From: Burkholderia sp. Ac-20365
Lineage (GTDB): Bacteria; Pseudomonadota; Gammaproteobacteria; Burkholderiales; Burkholderiaceae
Direction: 5' to 3'
NCBI RefSeq assembly: GCF_017104715.1
Contig: NZ_JAAGPI010000001.1
Span: 124,001 to 188,000, forward strand
DNA: 64,000 nt
The notes below the pieces were generated by a model, which ran no database searches, was not told where the DNA came from, and saw nothing but the letters and a program-made list of their open reading frames with translations. Positions within the stretch are counted from its first letter, which is position 1; each line of letters opens with the position of its first letter. Position numbers and translations under genes: made by a program. Below, piece by piece: positions 24,305 through 34,469 of the stretch.

Positions 24305-25315
24305 CTCGTGTCTGGAGGGCTGCGCTGCACCTGCCCATTATTGTGCTGTCGTAACGCGCGAAGGAGCATGGCGCCTACCCGTGGTTACGTATTTTCAATC
24401 AGAACTATCGATTGATTTGACGATCAACGTTCAAAATCCGCGGTTTATGGATTCCATTTAATTCAACGTTATATTGCAGCGTAGGGTCCAGTTTTAATTG
24501 GTGTACGTCACGGGACCATTCGTATTCTCAAGTGGATCGCCTGAGTTTTACTATCAGCCGATAGTGGTCGTCCCGGGCGTTCTCGCTTTCGAGCACAGTC
24601 TTGAACGTAGGGTCGAGTTAGCATCTGAAGTTTTGTTCCACTGTCTCTCCTACCGGCGACAATGGCACTGTTTGGCCCAGTCACGTTGTTTGTCTCCACC
24701 TCCTATCTTAGGGCGGTCGACTCGCTCTGCGTAGAGCTCACTCACATGCGCCCGTCTATACTGGACAACGGCGCTTAGGCACGCCTTCAGCCGCGGGGAA
24801 CAGAATTGTTTGTCCGGGAACGTTCGGACATCAGATGTATTTGTTCTGCCCTGCCTCGGAAGCCGTAACTACGGTGATTGACCCGTGCTGTCACTCCGAC
24901 GGTTCCCTGGCGGTAAATTTTTCAACGCTTGCCATTGGTGTTTCGCCGACCAAGGAGATATTGAAAAAATCATTAAAAACAACAGGATGTGCATAGGCCA
25001 GTTTTATTTGTAGTACCACTTGCGCACAGAAGTTGGCCGTAGATCAGTTCCATATGTCTATTTTTGCCATGTCAGATTTGTTTGTCTCGGATCAGGCCGC
25101 ATTTGTACGTCACCAGCGCCCTCTCCAGACTTGACACCGACCCTCATCTCTCATGATATATTACATATCAACACATAACCCGTCCCGCTAACCCAGCAGG
25201 ACGGGCAGCACAGCCCGCTACCGGCGTCGGTCATCCCCCGCCCACGCAGGTCGTACCCACAAGTGGCAGGAATGTTCATCCGTGCGCGCGGCGCGCGCTC
25301 AATCCGGGTTCCACC
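24305..25315. other. 1-kb gene-poor stretch at island edge
   Basis: No supported gene was found. One 78-codon frame at 24498-24734 lacks a ribosome site and plausible composition. The region is AT-richer than what follows. Near the right end are a small palindrome TGATAT/ATATCA (25154-25170) and a strong hairpin (25179-25205). Codon use and gene density become normal for Burkholderiaceae from 25.3 kb, so the island border probably lies here. Confidence 0.45.
25179..25205. other. Strong inverted repeat upstream of hydrolase gene
   Basis: Arms CCCGTCC and GGACGGG, plus inner GCT/AGC, form a long hairpin with an AACCC loop. No T-run follows, so it is probably not a simple terminator. It lies 110 bases before the hydrolase start and could sit in its leader. 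Confidence 0.4.
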
Positions 25316-25993
25316 ATGTTCGATCCATCGCTGCTTGGCCGGCTGTCCTTCGTTCCTGCCGGTCCGTCCCAGGCGCCGTTAACGCCAGGCCGCAACCGGC
25401 TCGGCATCGCAGACGAGCGCGACGCCGTCCTGTTCGTCCCTTCTGGTCTCGACACGCACAAGCCCGTGCCTCTCTTCGTGATGTTCCATGGCGCAGGCGG
25501 TTTCCCTGAAAAGGTTCTACCCTTCATCGAAGAACACGCGGAGCGCGACAAGTTTCTGGTCCTCGCGCCGCATTCGCTGTATCCCACGTGGGACATCGTG
25601 ATCGGTGGCAGTGGACCGGACCTGGAGCGGCTCGATCGCGCGCTCGCCGAGGTGAGCGCACACTACCCGATCGATCTCGCGCGGCTCGCGTTCGCGGGCT
25701 TCTCGGACGGCGCGAGCTACGCATTGTCCATCGGCATCACGAACGGCGATATCGCGAGTCATGTGATCGCGTTCTCAGGCGGTTTCATGTCGGTCTTCAC
25801 GCAGGAAGGCGCGCCTAAAGTCTTCATTGCGCACGGACTGCGCGACGAGCAGTTGCCCATCGAAACCAGCGGCCGCGCGAACGCGGCCAAGCTGAAAGCC
25901 GCGGGCTACGACGTGCACTACATCGAATTCAACGGACTTCACGCGATCCAGCCTGCTATCGTCGGCATGGCGATCGAATTCTTTCTCGGCTAA
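25316..25993 (+). CDS. Alpha/beta-hydrolase (esterase/phospholipase type)
   Basis: This 225-residue protein has the layout of small carboxylesterase/phospholipase-like hydrolases. FHGAGG (57-62) forms the oxyanion hole, the nucleophile S130 is in AGFSDG, an Asp in HGLRDEQLP follows, and a His in NGLHAIQP completes the triad. There is no signal peptide, so it acts in the cytoplasm, probably on a small ester. It is followed after 48 bases by an AAA+ ATPase gene in the same direction and may share its transcript. The substrate cannot be deduced. Confidence 0.8.
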   Translation: MFDPSLLGRLSFVPAGPSQAPLTPGRNRLGIADERDAVLFVPSGLDTHKPVPLFVMFHGAGGFPEKVLPFIEEHAERDKFLVLAPHSLYPTWDIVIGGSGPDLERLDRALAEVSAHYPIDLARLAFAGFSDGASYALSIGITNGDIASHVIAFSGGFMSVFTQEGAPKVFIAHGLRDEQLPIETSGRANAAKLKAAGYDVHYIEFNGLHAIQPAIVGMAIEFFLG

Positions 25994-26041
25994 CAGGCGC
26001 GCTGCGCACAGCCGCGCCGACATCAAACAACGAGTGCGTCC

Positions 26042-27664
26042 ATGGACTTTGAGATTCCAGAATCACTGGTGCATCCTCTGCTTGCGATGATCGAATCGGA
26101 ATCGCCGCTCGCAAGACAGCTCAATCAGCACGGCGCATGTCACGGCAGCATGGTGGTATCGAGCGCGCTATTCGATTCGCGATCGCTCAATACGCTGTAT
26201 TCGCTGAGCAAGGCGAACAACGAGCGCGCATTGATGTTCCAGATGCTCGCGCTCGACAACATCTACAACGCGCCGCAAGCGCGCGTCATTCCAGGCCTCG
26301 ATCAACTCGTGTCGGGTCTCGTTGCATACCTGTCGCGCGATGCGATCGACGGCTGGCTATATAGCCGCGCGAAGGACGGCACGCTGCTGCCGTGGCTGGT
26401 GCGCCGCATGCGCGTGGTCGAACCGGATCAGGGCATGCCGTACGTCGTCGTCGATCTGCTCGCGAACACGATGCAGTCCGCGAACTCGGAGCGTACCGAG
26501 CATCATCTGCGGCTCTCCGGCATGACGACATCGCTCGTGATCAACCGGCACGACATCGTGAACCGCACGATTCCCGAGCTGCTCGCGGAGTTCGGTTTCT
26601 ACAAGGAATGCCCTGAATTCAAGCTCGAATACGAGCGGCACGCGCAACGCTTCCTCGAATTCCAGCCGCGCTTCGGCGCGCAGTTCGTCATTTCAAAAGC
26701 CGCCTATTCCGTCGATGCAAAAGGCGGCGCCGAGTTGATCCGCATTCCCGAGGGCGTGAGCGCGAAGTGCGTGAACGATGAAGAGACGCTCGAGCGCCGC
26801 TTCCAGATGACAGCCGACGCGGAGTTCTGGCGCGGCGTGGACATCGACAGTGGTTTCGACAAGGTGCCGCTGCATGGCTACGTTTGCCTGTTTCATATGG
26901 AATGGCACCGCAATATCTGGGTGCATGTGCAGCACATGAGCGCGTATCGCTATCAGCCCGAACTGCGCGACAAGCTGGTTCTGCCCGCGCATCATCGCGA
27001 TCTGATCGATATCCTGACGTCGAAGACGAATGTGTTCGTGCAGGACTTCGTGCCGGGCAAGTCGGGCGGCACGACGATACTCTGCCAGGGCGCGCCGGGC
27101 CTCGGCAAAACATTGACCGCTGAGGTCTATTCGGAAGTGGTTGGCAAGCCGTTGTATCGCGTGCATTCGGGGCAACTCGGGACCACGGCGGCGTCGGTCG
27201 GCGCAGCGCTGTCGGGCATCCTGCAGCGCGCGACGCGCTGGAACGCGATCATGCTGCTCGATGAAGCTGACGTGTACATTCGCCGGCGCGACAACGATCT
27301 CGAGCACAACGCAATCGTTGCGGAGTTTCTGCGTACGCTGGAGTACTTCAACGGCTTGCTGTTCATGACGACCAACCGGATCGACGATGTCGACGACGCG
27401 ATCCTGTCGCGCTGCATCGCGAAGATTCACTACGAGACGCCGCCGCGCGCAGACGCGATCCACCTGTGGAAACTGCTTGCGACGCAACTGGGCGCCGATC
27501 TCGATGACGCGCTGATCGAAGCGCTCACCGACGCATGGCCGCAATCGAGCGGACGCGACATCAAGGAACTGCTGAAGCTGACCACCCGCTATTGCCGCGC
27601 GAAGCAGATCCCGCTTTCGGAGAATGCGTTCAGGGTTTGCGCGCTGTTTCGCGGACATGCGTGA
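26042..27664 (+). CDS. AAA+ ATPase with unknown N-terminal domain
   Basis: This protein has 540 residues. The C-terminal half is a classic AAA+ module: Walker A GAPGLGKT (350-357), Walker B MLLDEAD (D407, E408), a sensor-1 FMTTNR segment and an arginine-finger candidate in AILSRCI. A small helical lid carries SGRDIKELL. The N-terminal 320 residues contain no recognised domain and probably bind the substrate or partner. Such proteins remodel or unfold proteins, or move along DNA, as ring oligomers. It sits 48 bases below a hydrolase gene and converges with the disordered-protein gene 10 bases downstream. The biological target is unknown. Confidence 0.82.
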   Translation: MDFEIPESLVHPLLAMIESESPLARQLNQHGACHGSMVVSSALFDSRSLNTLYSLSKANNERALMFQMLALDNIYNAPQARVIPGLDQLVSGLVAYLSRDAIDGWLYSRAKDGTLLPWLVRRMRVVEPDQGMPYVVVDLLANTMQSANSERTEHHLRLSGMTTSLVINRHDIVNRTIPELLAEFGFYKECPEFKLEYERHAQRFLEFQPRFGAQFVISKAAYSVDAKGGAELIRIPEGVSAKCVNDEETLERRFQMTADAEFWRGVDIDSGFDKVPLHGYVCLFHMEWHRNIWVHVQHMSAYRYQPELRDKLVLPAHHRDLIDILTSKTNVFVQDFVPGKSGGTTILCQGAPGLGKTLTAEVYSEVVGKPLYRVHSGQLGTTAASVGAALSGILQRATRWNAIMLLDEADVYIRRRDNDLEHNAIVAEFLRTLEYFNGLLFMTTNRIDDVDDAILSRCIAKIHYETPPRADAIHLWKLLATQLGADLDDALIEALTDAWPQSSGRDIKELLKLTTRYCRAKQIPLSENAFRVCALFRGHA

Positions 27665-27673
27665 ACGGCATGT

Positions 27674-28600
27674 TCACGACGACGTGTCCATGTCGTCGTC
27701 GCGATTGCTCACTGGAGCCGGTGCATTCTGCTGACGCGTTCTGATCAGTTCGTCGAGCATCGGCTTGCCAGCGATGTTCTGCCGATACCACATGTTCATC
27801 ATCTGTTGGCCGATCATCGGATCGACGCCTGCCTTTGACTTGTGCAGGCTCGCACCGCCTACGTTTTGCGCATGAACGTTGGTCTTCGGCAGTTCGACGC
27901 TGCCTCTCGACGGCTCGCCTTGCGCGTTATAGGGCGAATAGGCCCGAGCCGTGGCGTCAAGCAGCGAGTCCATATTCGCATGCGCGCTTTGTTCGCCTAC
28001 GCCGTGCATCTCGCGCAACGACGTGAACGCGCTGTGCGCGGCGGAATCGGCTTGCGTCGCGTGCTTGTCGTTCGCGGTCTTGAAGCGGTCGTTGGTGAAC
28101 TGCAGCGTCGGTACATTCCGCTCGCCGATGTTGAAGGCGCCCGGCATATTCGCCGCGCCGCGGCCGAGTACCTTGGCTTCGTCTGCTTGCGTCCGGTTGA
28201 CGGATGAAATCGACGGTGAGTGGTCGCCAGCCTTTGGTGCCGCCGTTTTCTTGATCAGATCGTCGGGCTTTGCTGCGGCGAGCGCGCCCGTCGGCGATAC
28301 CGAAGGGTCGCGCAGCGCGGCCCTGCCATGTGTTTCGAGCGCGTCGCTCTTGCCGCCTTGCGTCTGTGCAATACCGCTTCCAGAGATGCCGAAGCGGGTC
28401 GCCTCCGTGTGCCAGTCGGCGGGTGCGTGGCTGGTCGCCGCCGCCGTTTTCATCTGCTTCGCGGACGGCGGCATCCCCGGTGGCGGGCTGGATGCGCGGC
28501 GCTTGACCCCTGTCGTCGTCGATGGCGTGTTGGGCTGGCTCGTACTGGTAGTCGGCGGCGCAGCGACGTGAGAGGGAGAACTGCTGGTGACTTTGGGCAT
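27674..28600 (-). CDS. Disordered Ser/Pro/Thr-rich protein, possible secreted effector
   Basis: This protein has 308 residues from ATG 28600, which has GGGAGG upstream; an ATG at 28633 lacks one. The first 75 residues are Ser/Thr/Pro-rich with a basic VKRRASSPPPG patch. The rest is hydrophilic, Ala/Gly/Asn-rich and mostly disordered, with one short helical segment near the C-terminus (MIGQQMMNMWYRQN). No catalytic motif is evident. A hydrophilic, Ser-rich N-terminus followed by a basic patch is a pattern seen in type III secretion substrates, but no secretion genes lie in the window and the evidence is compositional only. Confidence 0.6.
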   Translation of the reverse strand: MPKVTSSSPSHVAAPPTTSTSQPNTPSTTTGVKRRASSPPPGMPPSAKQMKTAAATSHAPADWHTEATRFGISGSGIAQTQGGKSDALETHGRAALRDPSVSPTGALAAAKPDDLIKKTAAPKAGDHSPSISSVNRTQADEAKVLGRGAANMPGAFNIGERNVPTLQFTNDRFKTANDKHATQADSAAHSAFTSLREMHGVGEQSAHANMDSLLDATARAYSPYNAQGEPSRGSVELPKTNVHAQNVGGASLHKSKAGVDPMIGQQMMNMWYRQNIAGKPMLDELIRTRQQNAPAPVSNRDDDMDTSS

Positions 28601-28715
28601 GACGAATCGACCTCCCGATGACGATCGGAACATTGAGCGTCTGCCAAGTCTGGCTCGAATCGTCGCATCAATTCGAGCGCACGCGCATGGATGTCGCGCG
28701 ATGCGAAGCGCCCGG

Positions 28716-29384
28716 TCAGCCGCGCTCGCGCACGGCGATCACCCGGTTCTGTGCGACGGCATAGATCGCTGCGTCGCCTGCGGATCGATTGACGACGAAG
28801 CCGCCCGTGAACGCGCCGAACGCGGGCAGCACGCCGTATCGTTCGGCAAAACGGAAGCAGGGCACGCGCACGGCATCCGCACGGCTCGCGATCACATAGA
28901 CGGGATGCTGATGGCCCGCGAGCACGTACGCGCCGTCGACCGTCTGCGGGTAGTGGCACAGCGCCCACGGTCCATGCAGCCACGGCTCGAATACCGTTTC
29001 GACGCCAAGCGACGGCGGCAGCAATCCAGCATGCCGATCGTGATTGCCTTCCACCATCACGACGCGCACACAGGCATGCCGCGCGCGCCATTCGCCGAGC
29101 GCACGCATCGTTTCGCTGCCAAGCGATTCACGCCCATGCAGCAGATCGCCGAGAAACACGATCGTCCCGGGCCGATACGCAGCGATCAGCGCATCGAGCC
29201 GCGCGAGATCATCCATCGTCGCGCCGGCCGGCACGGGCACGCCATGCGCGCGAAACACGGCGTCCTTGCCGAAATGCGCATCGGCGATGAACAGGGTTTT
29301 CAGATGCGGATCGAACGCGGCGCGCTGTGCGGACAGTTGCAGCGGATAACCACCCGCGTCGACGGTCAGTGTGTCGAAGTTCAT
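28716..29384 (-). CDS. pdeM: Ligase-associated DNA-damage endonuclease PdeM
   Basis: This 222-residue protein is a calcineurin-like metallophosphoesterase of the PdeM type. The metal-binding motifs appear in order: ADAHFGK (D-x-H), FLGDLLHGR (GD), VEGNHDRH (GNHD), CHYP and AGHQHPV (G-x-H). PdeM proteins are predicted partners in a DNA-repair set with a DEXH helicase, an exonuclease and an ATP-dependent ligase. Here the start codon overlaps the stop of the helicase gene (ATGA), so the two are translationally coupled. Ligase and exonuclease genes are not in the window. Confidence 0.9.
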   Translation of the reverse strand: MNFDTLTVDAGGYPLQLSAQRAAFDPHLKTLFIADAHFGKDAVFRAHGVPVPAGATMDDLARLDALIAAYRPGTIVFLGDLLHGRESLGSETMRALGEWRARHACVRVVMVEGNHDRHAGLLPPSLGVETVFEPWLHGPWALCHYPQTVDGAYVLAGHQHPVYVIASRADAVRVPCFRFAERYGVLPAFGAFTGGFVVNRSAGDAAIYAVAQNRVIAVRERG

Positions 29385-32050
29385 CGGCGCGCGGCCTTGT
29401 CGAGTTCCGCCAGCATCCGTTCGATACGATCCGCGAGCTTCTCGGTGCTGACCTTTTCGCGGATGCGCCCGACGATCAGCGGAAACGCAAACGGCGTCGG
29501 CTTTTTCGGGTGCATCAATGCGAGCCGGTTCGCGCGCATGGAATCGAGCGCGCGCCGCATGCGGTCGAGTTCGAGTTCCTGCAACCGCACTTCGCTGTCG
29601 GCCTGCGCGAGCAGCAGATTGTCATTGTCGTGCTTGCGGAACACCTCGTAAAAGAGGCCACTCGACGCCTGCAATTGCCGCGCGCTTTTCTGTTGTCCCG
29701 GATGAGCCTGATAAACAAGACCCGCAACGCGGGCGATTTCACGAAAACGCCGCATTGCGAGTTCGGATGCGTTGAGGCTGTCCATGATGTCGTCGGCGAG
29801 ACGTGTCGAAGAAAAGAGCCCTTCGGCAATCAGCGTCGCCCAATCGAATGGTTGCGACGACAACAACTCGAAGCCGTAATCGTTGGCGGAGATGGAGAAC
29901 GTGCCAGGCTGATGCCGTGCCGCGCGCCAGCCAAGTAACGATGCAAGGCCGATATGTGCGATACGTCCCGCAAACGGATAGCAGAAGAAGTGATGACCTT
30001 CGCGCGTGCGCAGCACTTCGGCGACGAGCAGGCCCGACTCCGGCAACGCAGACCAGTTAGCCTGCAGTTCCAGCAAAGGCCGCACCGCAATCATTTCCGG
30101 CTCGACATAGACACCGCGTTCGGCCTCGGCCAGCATCGCGAGGGTCGCGTCCGCCAGTTCGGACGACAACGGCATCTTGCTGCCCGCCCACTGCGGCATC
30201 GCGCCACGCGCTGACGACGCTTTGCGCACATAGGCCGTCATGTCGCGCACGCGCACCAGTTCGAGCGCGCGGCCGCCGAACGTGAACACGTCGCCGGGCT
30301 TGAGCCGCGAAATAAACGATTCTTCCATCGAGCCGATCCGCCCGCCCGCGAGCCACGCAATATGCAGCGTCGCATTGGCGACGATCGTGCCGACGTTGCT
30401 GCGGTGTCGCCGGATAAGATCGTCGCGCATCACGCGATACACGCCATCCTCGTCGCGCACCACGCGATGAAAGTCCGGGTAAGCGCGCAGCGACGGTCCG
30501 CCGCGCTCCACGAACGCCAGCGCCCAGTCGAATTCCTGCTGCGTCAGATCGTGATAGGCGAAGGTGGTGCGCACTTCGTCGATCAGTTCGGGCGCGGTGA
30601 AGCCGCCGCCGATCGCCACCGTGACGAGATGCTGGACGAGCACGTCGAACGGCTTGCGCGGCGTTTCGCGGCCTTCGATGCGTCTTGCTTCGACCGCGCG
30701 CCGCGCCGCCGCCGCTTCCACGAGTTCGAGCGCGTGCGTCGGCACGATCGTGATGCGCGACGCGCGGCCAGGCGCGTGCCCCGAGCGCCCCGCGCGCTGC
30801 ATCAGACGCGCGACGCCTTTCGGCGAGCCGATCTGGAACACACGCTCGACGGGCAGGAAATCGACGCCGAGATCGAGGCTCGACGTGCAGACGACAGCCT
30901 TCAGCTTGCCCGTTTTCAGGCCATCCTCGACCCATTCGCGCACTTCCTGCGCGAGCGACCCGTGATGCAGCGCGATCAGTCCGGCCCAGTCGGGCCGCAG
31001 CGTCAGCAGCGCCTGATACCAGATCTCCGCCTGCGAGCGCGTATTGGTGAACACGAGCGACGTGCGCGCTTTGTCGATACCATCGGCAACCGGTTCGACT
31101 TGCCGCGTGCCGAGATGCCCGCCCCACGGAAAGCGCTCGATCGTATCGGGAATCAGCGTGTCGATGACGAGTGTCTTCGGCTGCATACCGCTCACCGACA
31201 CGCGCGGCGTCTTCACGGGCGCGAGCAGCACGTCGGCGGCGAAGTTGAGATTGCCGAGCGTCGCGGAGAGTCCCCACACCTGAAGGTCCGCGCGCCATCG
31301 GGCGAGATGCGCGAGCGCGAGCTGGGTCTGCGTGCCGCGCTTGTTGCCGAGCAGTTCGTGCCATTCGTCGACGACCACGAGGCGCACATGCTTCAACGCT
31401 TCGCGGGCGTCGCTGCGCGTGAGCATCAGCGAGAGGCTTTCGGGCGTCGTGACGAGCGCACTCGGCATGCGCCGGCTCTGGCGCGCGCGTTCTGTCGAGC
31501 TGGTGTCGCCCGTACGCAGGCCGATGGTCCACGGCACGGCGAGTTCGTGCGCGGCGCTTTGCAGGGCGCGGGCGGTGTCGGCGGCGAGCGCGCGCATCGG
31601 CGTGATCCAAAGCACCGTCAACGGATCGGCGAGTGCGCGAGGCGCGTGATCGCCATATGCGGCCATCGCGCCGAACCAGACGGCCCATGTCTTGCCCGCG
31701 CCCGTGGTCGCGTGCAGCAGGCCGCTCGAACCGTCCGCGATCGCGCGCCATACCTCGCGCTGGAACTCGAACGGCCGCCACTCGCGCGCGTCGAACCACT
31801 GCTGGACGCGCGTGGCGAAAGGTATCGCGGCTTTGTCAGGGGCGGGCGCGTAGGCGGCGGAGGTGAACGCGTCCGGTGCCGGAGCAGCAGGGGCTTTGGG
31901 AATGCGGCGTGGACGAGGCGCGCGGCGGCGCGCCGCCGGACCGGCCGCATCGTCTATGCCCGATGCATCGACGGGATCGCGATCGGAATCAGAACCGGCG
32001 TCGGCCGCGGCTCGCACTGCGTTGCGCTCGGGATCGATCGGATCGGTCAT
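29381..32050 (-). CDS. Ligase-associated DNA-damage response DEXH-box helicase (Lhr-like)
   Basis: This protein has 889 residues from ATG 32050; a longer open frame upstream has no support. It is a superfamily-2 helicase of the Lhr type. The N-terminal tail is disordered and Ala/Arg-rich (about 1-75), Walker A ATTGAGKT has K120, motif II is VVVDEWHEL, and motif VI is [11 protein letters not shown]. The C-terminal half is the Lhr winged-helix and DUF4175-like beta region. It unwinds DNA or RNA-DNA hybrids using ATP and is grouped with PdeM in DNA-damage response operons. The overlap with pdeM confirms the pairing. The 185-base divergent gap to the diguanylate cyclase holds its promoter. Confidence 0.9.
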   Translation of the reverse strand: MTDPIDPERNAVRAAADAGSDSDRDPVDASGIDDAAGPAARRRAPRPRRIPKAPAAPAPDAFTSAAYAPAPDKAAIPFATRVQQWFDAREWRPFEFQREVWRAIADGSSGLLHATTGAGKTWAVWFGAMAAYGDHAPRALADPLTVLWITPMRALAADTARALQSAAHELAVPWTIGLRTGDTSSTERARQSRRMPSALVTTPESLSLMLTRSDAREALKHVRLVVVDEWHELLGNKRGTQTQLALAHLARWRADLQVWGLSATLGNLNFAADVLLAPVKTPRVSVSGMQPKTLVIDTLIPDTIERFPWGGHLGTRQVEPVADGIDKARTSLVFTNTRSQAEIWYQALLTLRPDWAGLIALHHGSLAQEVREWVEDGLKTGKLKAVVCTSSLDLGVDFLPVERVFQIGSPKGVARLMQRAGRSGHAPGRASRITIVPTHALELVEAAAARRAVEARRIEGRETPRKPFDVLVQHLVTVAIGGGFTAPELIDEVRTTFAYHDLTQQEFDWALAFVERGGPSLRAYPDFHRVVRDEDGVYRVMRDDLIRRHRSNVGTIVANATLHIAWLAGGRIGSMEESFISRLKPGDVFTFGGRALELVRVRDMTAYVRKASSARGAMPQWAGSKMPLSSELADATLAMLAEAERGVYVEPEMIAVRPLLELQANWSALPESGLLVAEVLRTREGHHFFCYPFAGRIAHIGLASLLGWRAARHQPGTFSISANDYGFELLSSQPFDWATLIAEGLFSSTRLADDIMDSLNASELAMRRFREIARVAGLVYQAHPGQQKSARQLQASSGLFYEVFRKHDNDNLLLAQADSEVRLQELELDRMRRALDSMRANRLALMHPKKPTPFAFPLIVGRIREKVSTEKLADRIERMLAELDKAARR

Positions 32051-32235
32051 AGGGTGACGGAACTCGAGGACGCTCGATGGCGCCCGATGCCAGGCAATAA
32101 GCATCGAATAGCATCGCGCATGCCCACGCTGGCAGCCGTAATGAAGCGCGGCCATACCATCATGATGCAGGCTTATTTTCAGCGTAAAATGCGACTGCCG
32201 CCGCGATGTACCGGCGTAGTGCCCTTACGTCAGCG

Positions 32236-33411
32236 ATGCATGTCGATCTTAATACGCTTTATCTCCTTCTGATCGGGACTCTCACCGCCAGTGCGCTCAT
32301 GACGCTCTGGGAGCGGCGCGTCCATCCGAAGCGCAGCAAGGAACTGGGAATCCTCGCGGCGGGCTTCGCCACGCTGGCCATCGGCTGCACGGCGGCTTCC
32401 TGGCGTCATACGCTTCCCGGCGCGCTCGGCTCCGCGCTGAGCAATCTCGTCATTGTTTCCGGTTATCTGGTGGTTCTGCACGGCGTGGCTGCGCTGAACG
32501 GCCGCAAGTACGTGCGGCTTTCGCTCGCCGTGCTCGTGTTGCTTGCGCTTGCATGGGTCATTGCCGGCGCGAAATGGCAGGACGTGATGTGGATGTATCC
32601 GAGCGCGATTCCGATCTCGTTCGCGAGCGGCATGACGGCATTCGAACTCGCGCGCGGCGACGGCAGGAAGCGCTTGCAGGGGCAGCAGATCGCGATGCTG
32701 GTAACGGGCACGCATGCCGTCCTGTACGCATTCAGGGCGTTGATCCTGCCGTGGCTCGTCGCGAAATTCGGCTTCGACTTCCTGATGACCGCGAGCAAGA
32801 TCACGATGTACGAGGGCGTGCTGTATTCCGTCGTTCTCCCCATGACCTTGCTGCGGCTGGTGCGCGACGAATCGCACGTGCAACTGTTGCAGGAATCGCA
32901 GACCGATTTCCTGACGGGCCTCGGCAACCGCCGGTGGTTCTTCGAGCAGGGCGCGCGCGTGATCCGCGGCAGCGATGCGTCGCGGCCCGTTGCGCTGCTC
33001 GCTATCGACCTCGACCATTTCAAGAAGGTCAACGACCGCTACGGTCACGAAACAGGCGACCGCGTCCTGAAGTCTTTCGCCGATATCGCCCGCAGTGTGC
33101 TCGGGCCGCAAGCGCTGCTCGCGCGTATTGGCGGAGAAGAATTCGCGGCCTTGCTGCCCGGCTACGATGCTTTGCAGGCGAAGGAAGCGGGTGAAGCGCT
33201 GGTGACCGCTTTTGGCGAGACGACTACCCTTAGCGGCAACGGTCTGGGCATCCAGGCCACGCTGAGCATCGGACTCGTGCAGTCGGAGAGCGCCGCGTCC
33301 GTACTCGGCGACCTGCTCGCAACCGCCGATCAGGCGCTGTATCGCGCGAAGTCGCTCGGCGGCAACCGGCTCGAACTGTCGCACGTCGACGCGAGCTCGG
33401 CCGCCGCGTAA
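32236..33411 (+). CDS. Membrane diguanylate cyclase (GGDEF)
   Basis: This protein has 391 residues from ATG 32236; an upstream in-frame ATG at 32206 is possible. The N-terminal 210 residues hold about six transmembrane helices. The C-terminal 165 form a GGDEF domain with the active variant RIGGEEF and the upstream DxDHFKKVND metal/substrate motif. The active-site signature is intact, so it should make cyclic di-GMP from two GTP. The residues where the RxxD inhibitory site would be read GPQA, so product feedback is probably missing. It is transcribed away from the helicase gene and converges on a LysR gene. Confidence 0.92.
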   Translation: MHVDLNTLYLLLIGTLTASALMTLWERRVHPKRSKELGILAAGFATLAIGCTAASWRHTLPGALGSALSNLVIVSGYLVVLHGVAALNGRKYVRLSLAVLVLLALAWVIAGAKWQDVMWMYPSAIPISFASGMTAFELARGDGRKRLQGQQIAMLVTGTHAVLYAFRALILPWLVAKFGFDFLMTASKITMYEGVLYSVVLPMTLLRLVRDESHVQLLQESQTDFLTGLGNRRWFFEQGARVIRGSDASRPVALLAIDLDHFKKVNDRYGHETGDRVLKSFADIARSVLGPQALLARIGGEEFAALLPGYDALQAKEAGEALVTAFGETTTLSGNGLGIQATLSIGLVQSESAASVLGDLLATADQALYRAKSLGGNRLELSHVDASSAAA

Positions 33412-33427
33412 CGGGCGTCTTGCCGTA

Positions 33428-34312
33428 TCACGGTCCCCCCAGTTCCCCGGACAGAAACTCGATCAATGCCGTTATCCGACGATGCGGCGTCGTGGCGGGA
33501 TAAACCGCAAACAGATCGACGTGCTCCGTGACGTAATCGTCCAGCGCGGTTTCGAGCGTTCCCTCCGCCAGCTCCGCACGGATGTCCCAACGGTTCTTGA
33601 TGATGACGCCAAGACCCGCCACCGCCCATTCGCGCAGTACGCCGCCGTCGCTGGCCTGACGGTCGCCGGACACCTTCACGTTGATCGGCTTGCCTGCCAC
33701 GCGAAAGCGCCATGCGGCGAGCGGCGCGCCGGGCCGCGCCAGAATCAGGCAATTGTGGTGCGCGAGGTCGCCGGGCAAGCTGGGCTTGCCGTGAGTACGC
33801 CAGTAATCGGGCGACGCACACACCACGCGCTCGCCGCGCACCAGCAGACGCGCGTGCAGGTTCGAATCCGCGAGCGGGCCGTTGCGCAGCGCTACGTCGA
33901 TATGCTCGTCGATCAGGTCGACGGTGCTGTCGCTCAGCAACAGGCTCATGTGAATGGCGGGATGCAGTGCCTGAAAGCGGTCGAGCAGGGGCCGCAACTG
34001 GACGCGGCCGAAGTCGTTGGTCGCCGTCACGCGGATCGGGCCCGTCAGCGGGCCTTCCTGCTTGAGGCCCGCGAGCGTCGAATCCCATTCCGCGATGATG
34101 CGCCGCGCGCTGTCCAGCAGCGCCAGGCCTTCGTGCGTGAAGACGAGCCGGCGCGTGGTGCGCGTGATCAGCGTGGCGCCGACTTCCTGCTCGAGCTGGT
34201 TCACCGCCAGCGTCACCGACGACGTCGCCACCGTTCGCTGTCTCGCCACAGCGGAAAAGCTGCCGATCTCGGCGACATCGATCAGCAGACGCAGCGCGTC
34301 GATCCGGTCCAT
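33428..34312 (-). CDS. LysR-family transcriptional regulator
   Basis: This 294-residue protein has an N-terminal winged HTH (ALRLLIDVAEIGSFSAVARQ, TSSVTLAVNQLEQEV) and a C-terminal LysR substrate-binding domain. The gene is divergent from a flavodoxin-fold NAD(P)H oxidoreductase gene starting at 34470, the usual arrangement for a LysR protein and its target. The sequence style (SDSTVDLIDEHIDVALR, LRNGPLADSNLHARLL) is that of the CrgA/DsdC-type subgroup. The effector is unknown. Confidence 0.92.
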   Translation of the reverse strand: MDRIDALRLLIDVAEIGSFSAVARQRTVATSSVTLAVNQLEQEVGATLITRTTRRLVFTHEGLALLDSARRIIAEWDSTLAGLKQEGPLTGPIRVTATNDFGRVQLRPLLDRFQALHPAIHMSLLLSDSTVDLIDEHIDVALRNGPLADSNLHARLLVRGERVVCASPDYWRTHGKPSLPGDLAHHNCLILARPGAPLAAWRFRVAGKPINVKVSGDRQASDGGVLREWAVAGLGVIIKNRWDIRAELAEGTLETALDDYVTEHVDLFAVYPATTPHRRITALIEFLSGELGGP

Positions 34313-34469
34313 CTTTTGAGTTACTCGAAAGGTGAATTGGACTGTGCCCGGTTTATCCCGCAGTGGGCCACTCAGTATAGTCGTCGCATGCCCTTCGAGG
34401 CGCGGTTCGGTGTGTGAAGCCGTACCTGCCTCGATTCGAATCTATTTGCGTCTAGCTGCAGGAGCCGAC

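Noticed and set aside
24498..24734. 78-codon frame in the gap before the hydrolase gene
   Set aside because: No ribosome site, no family resemblance and a low-quality C-terminal composition.
27674..28600. AYSPYN followed by NVHAQ considered as a cytidine-deaminase-like toxin
   Set aside because: The HAE and PCxxC zinc motifs are absent.
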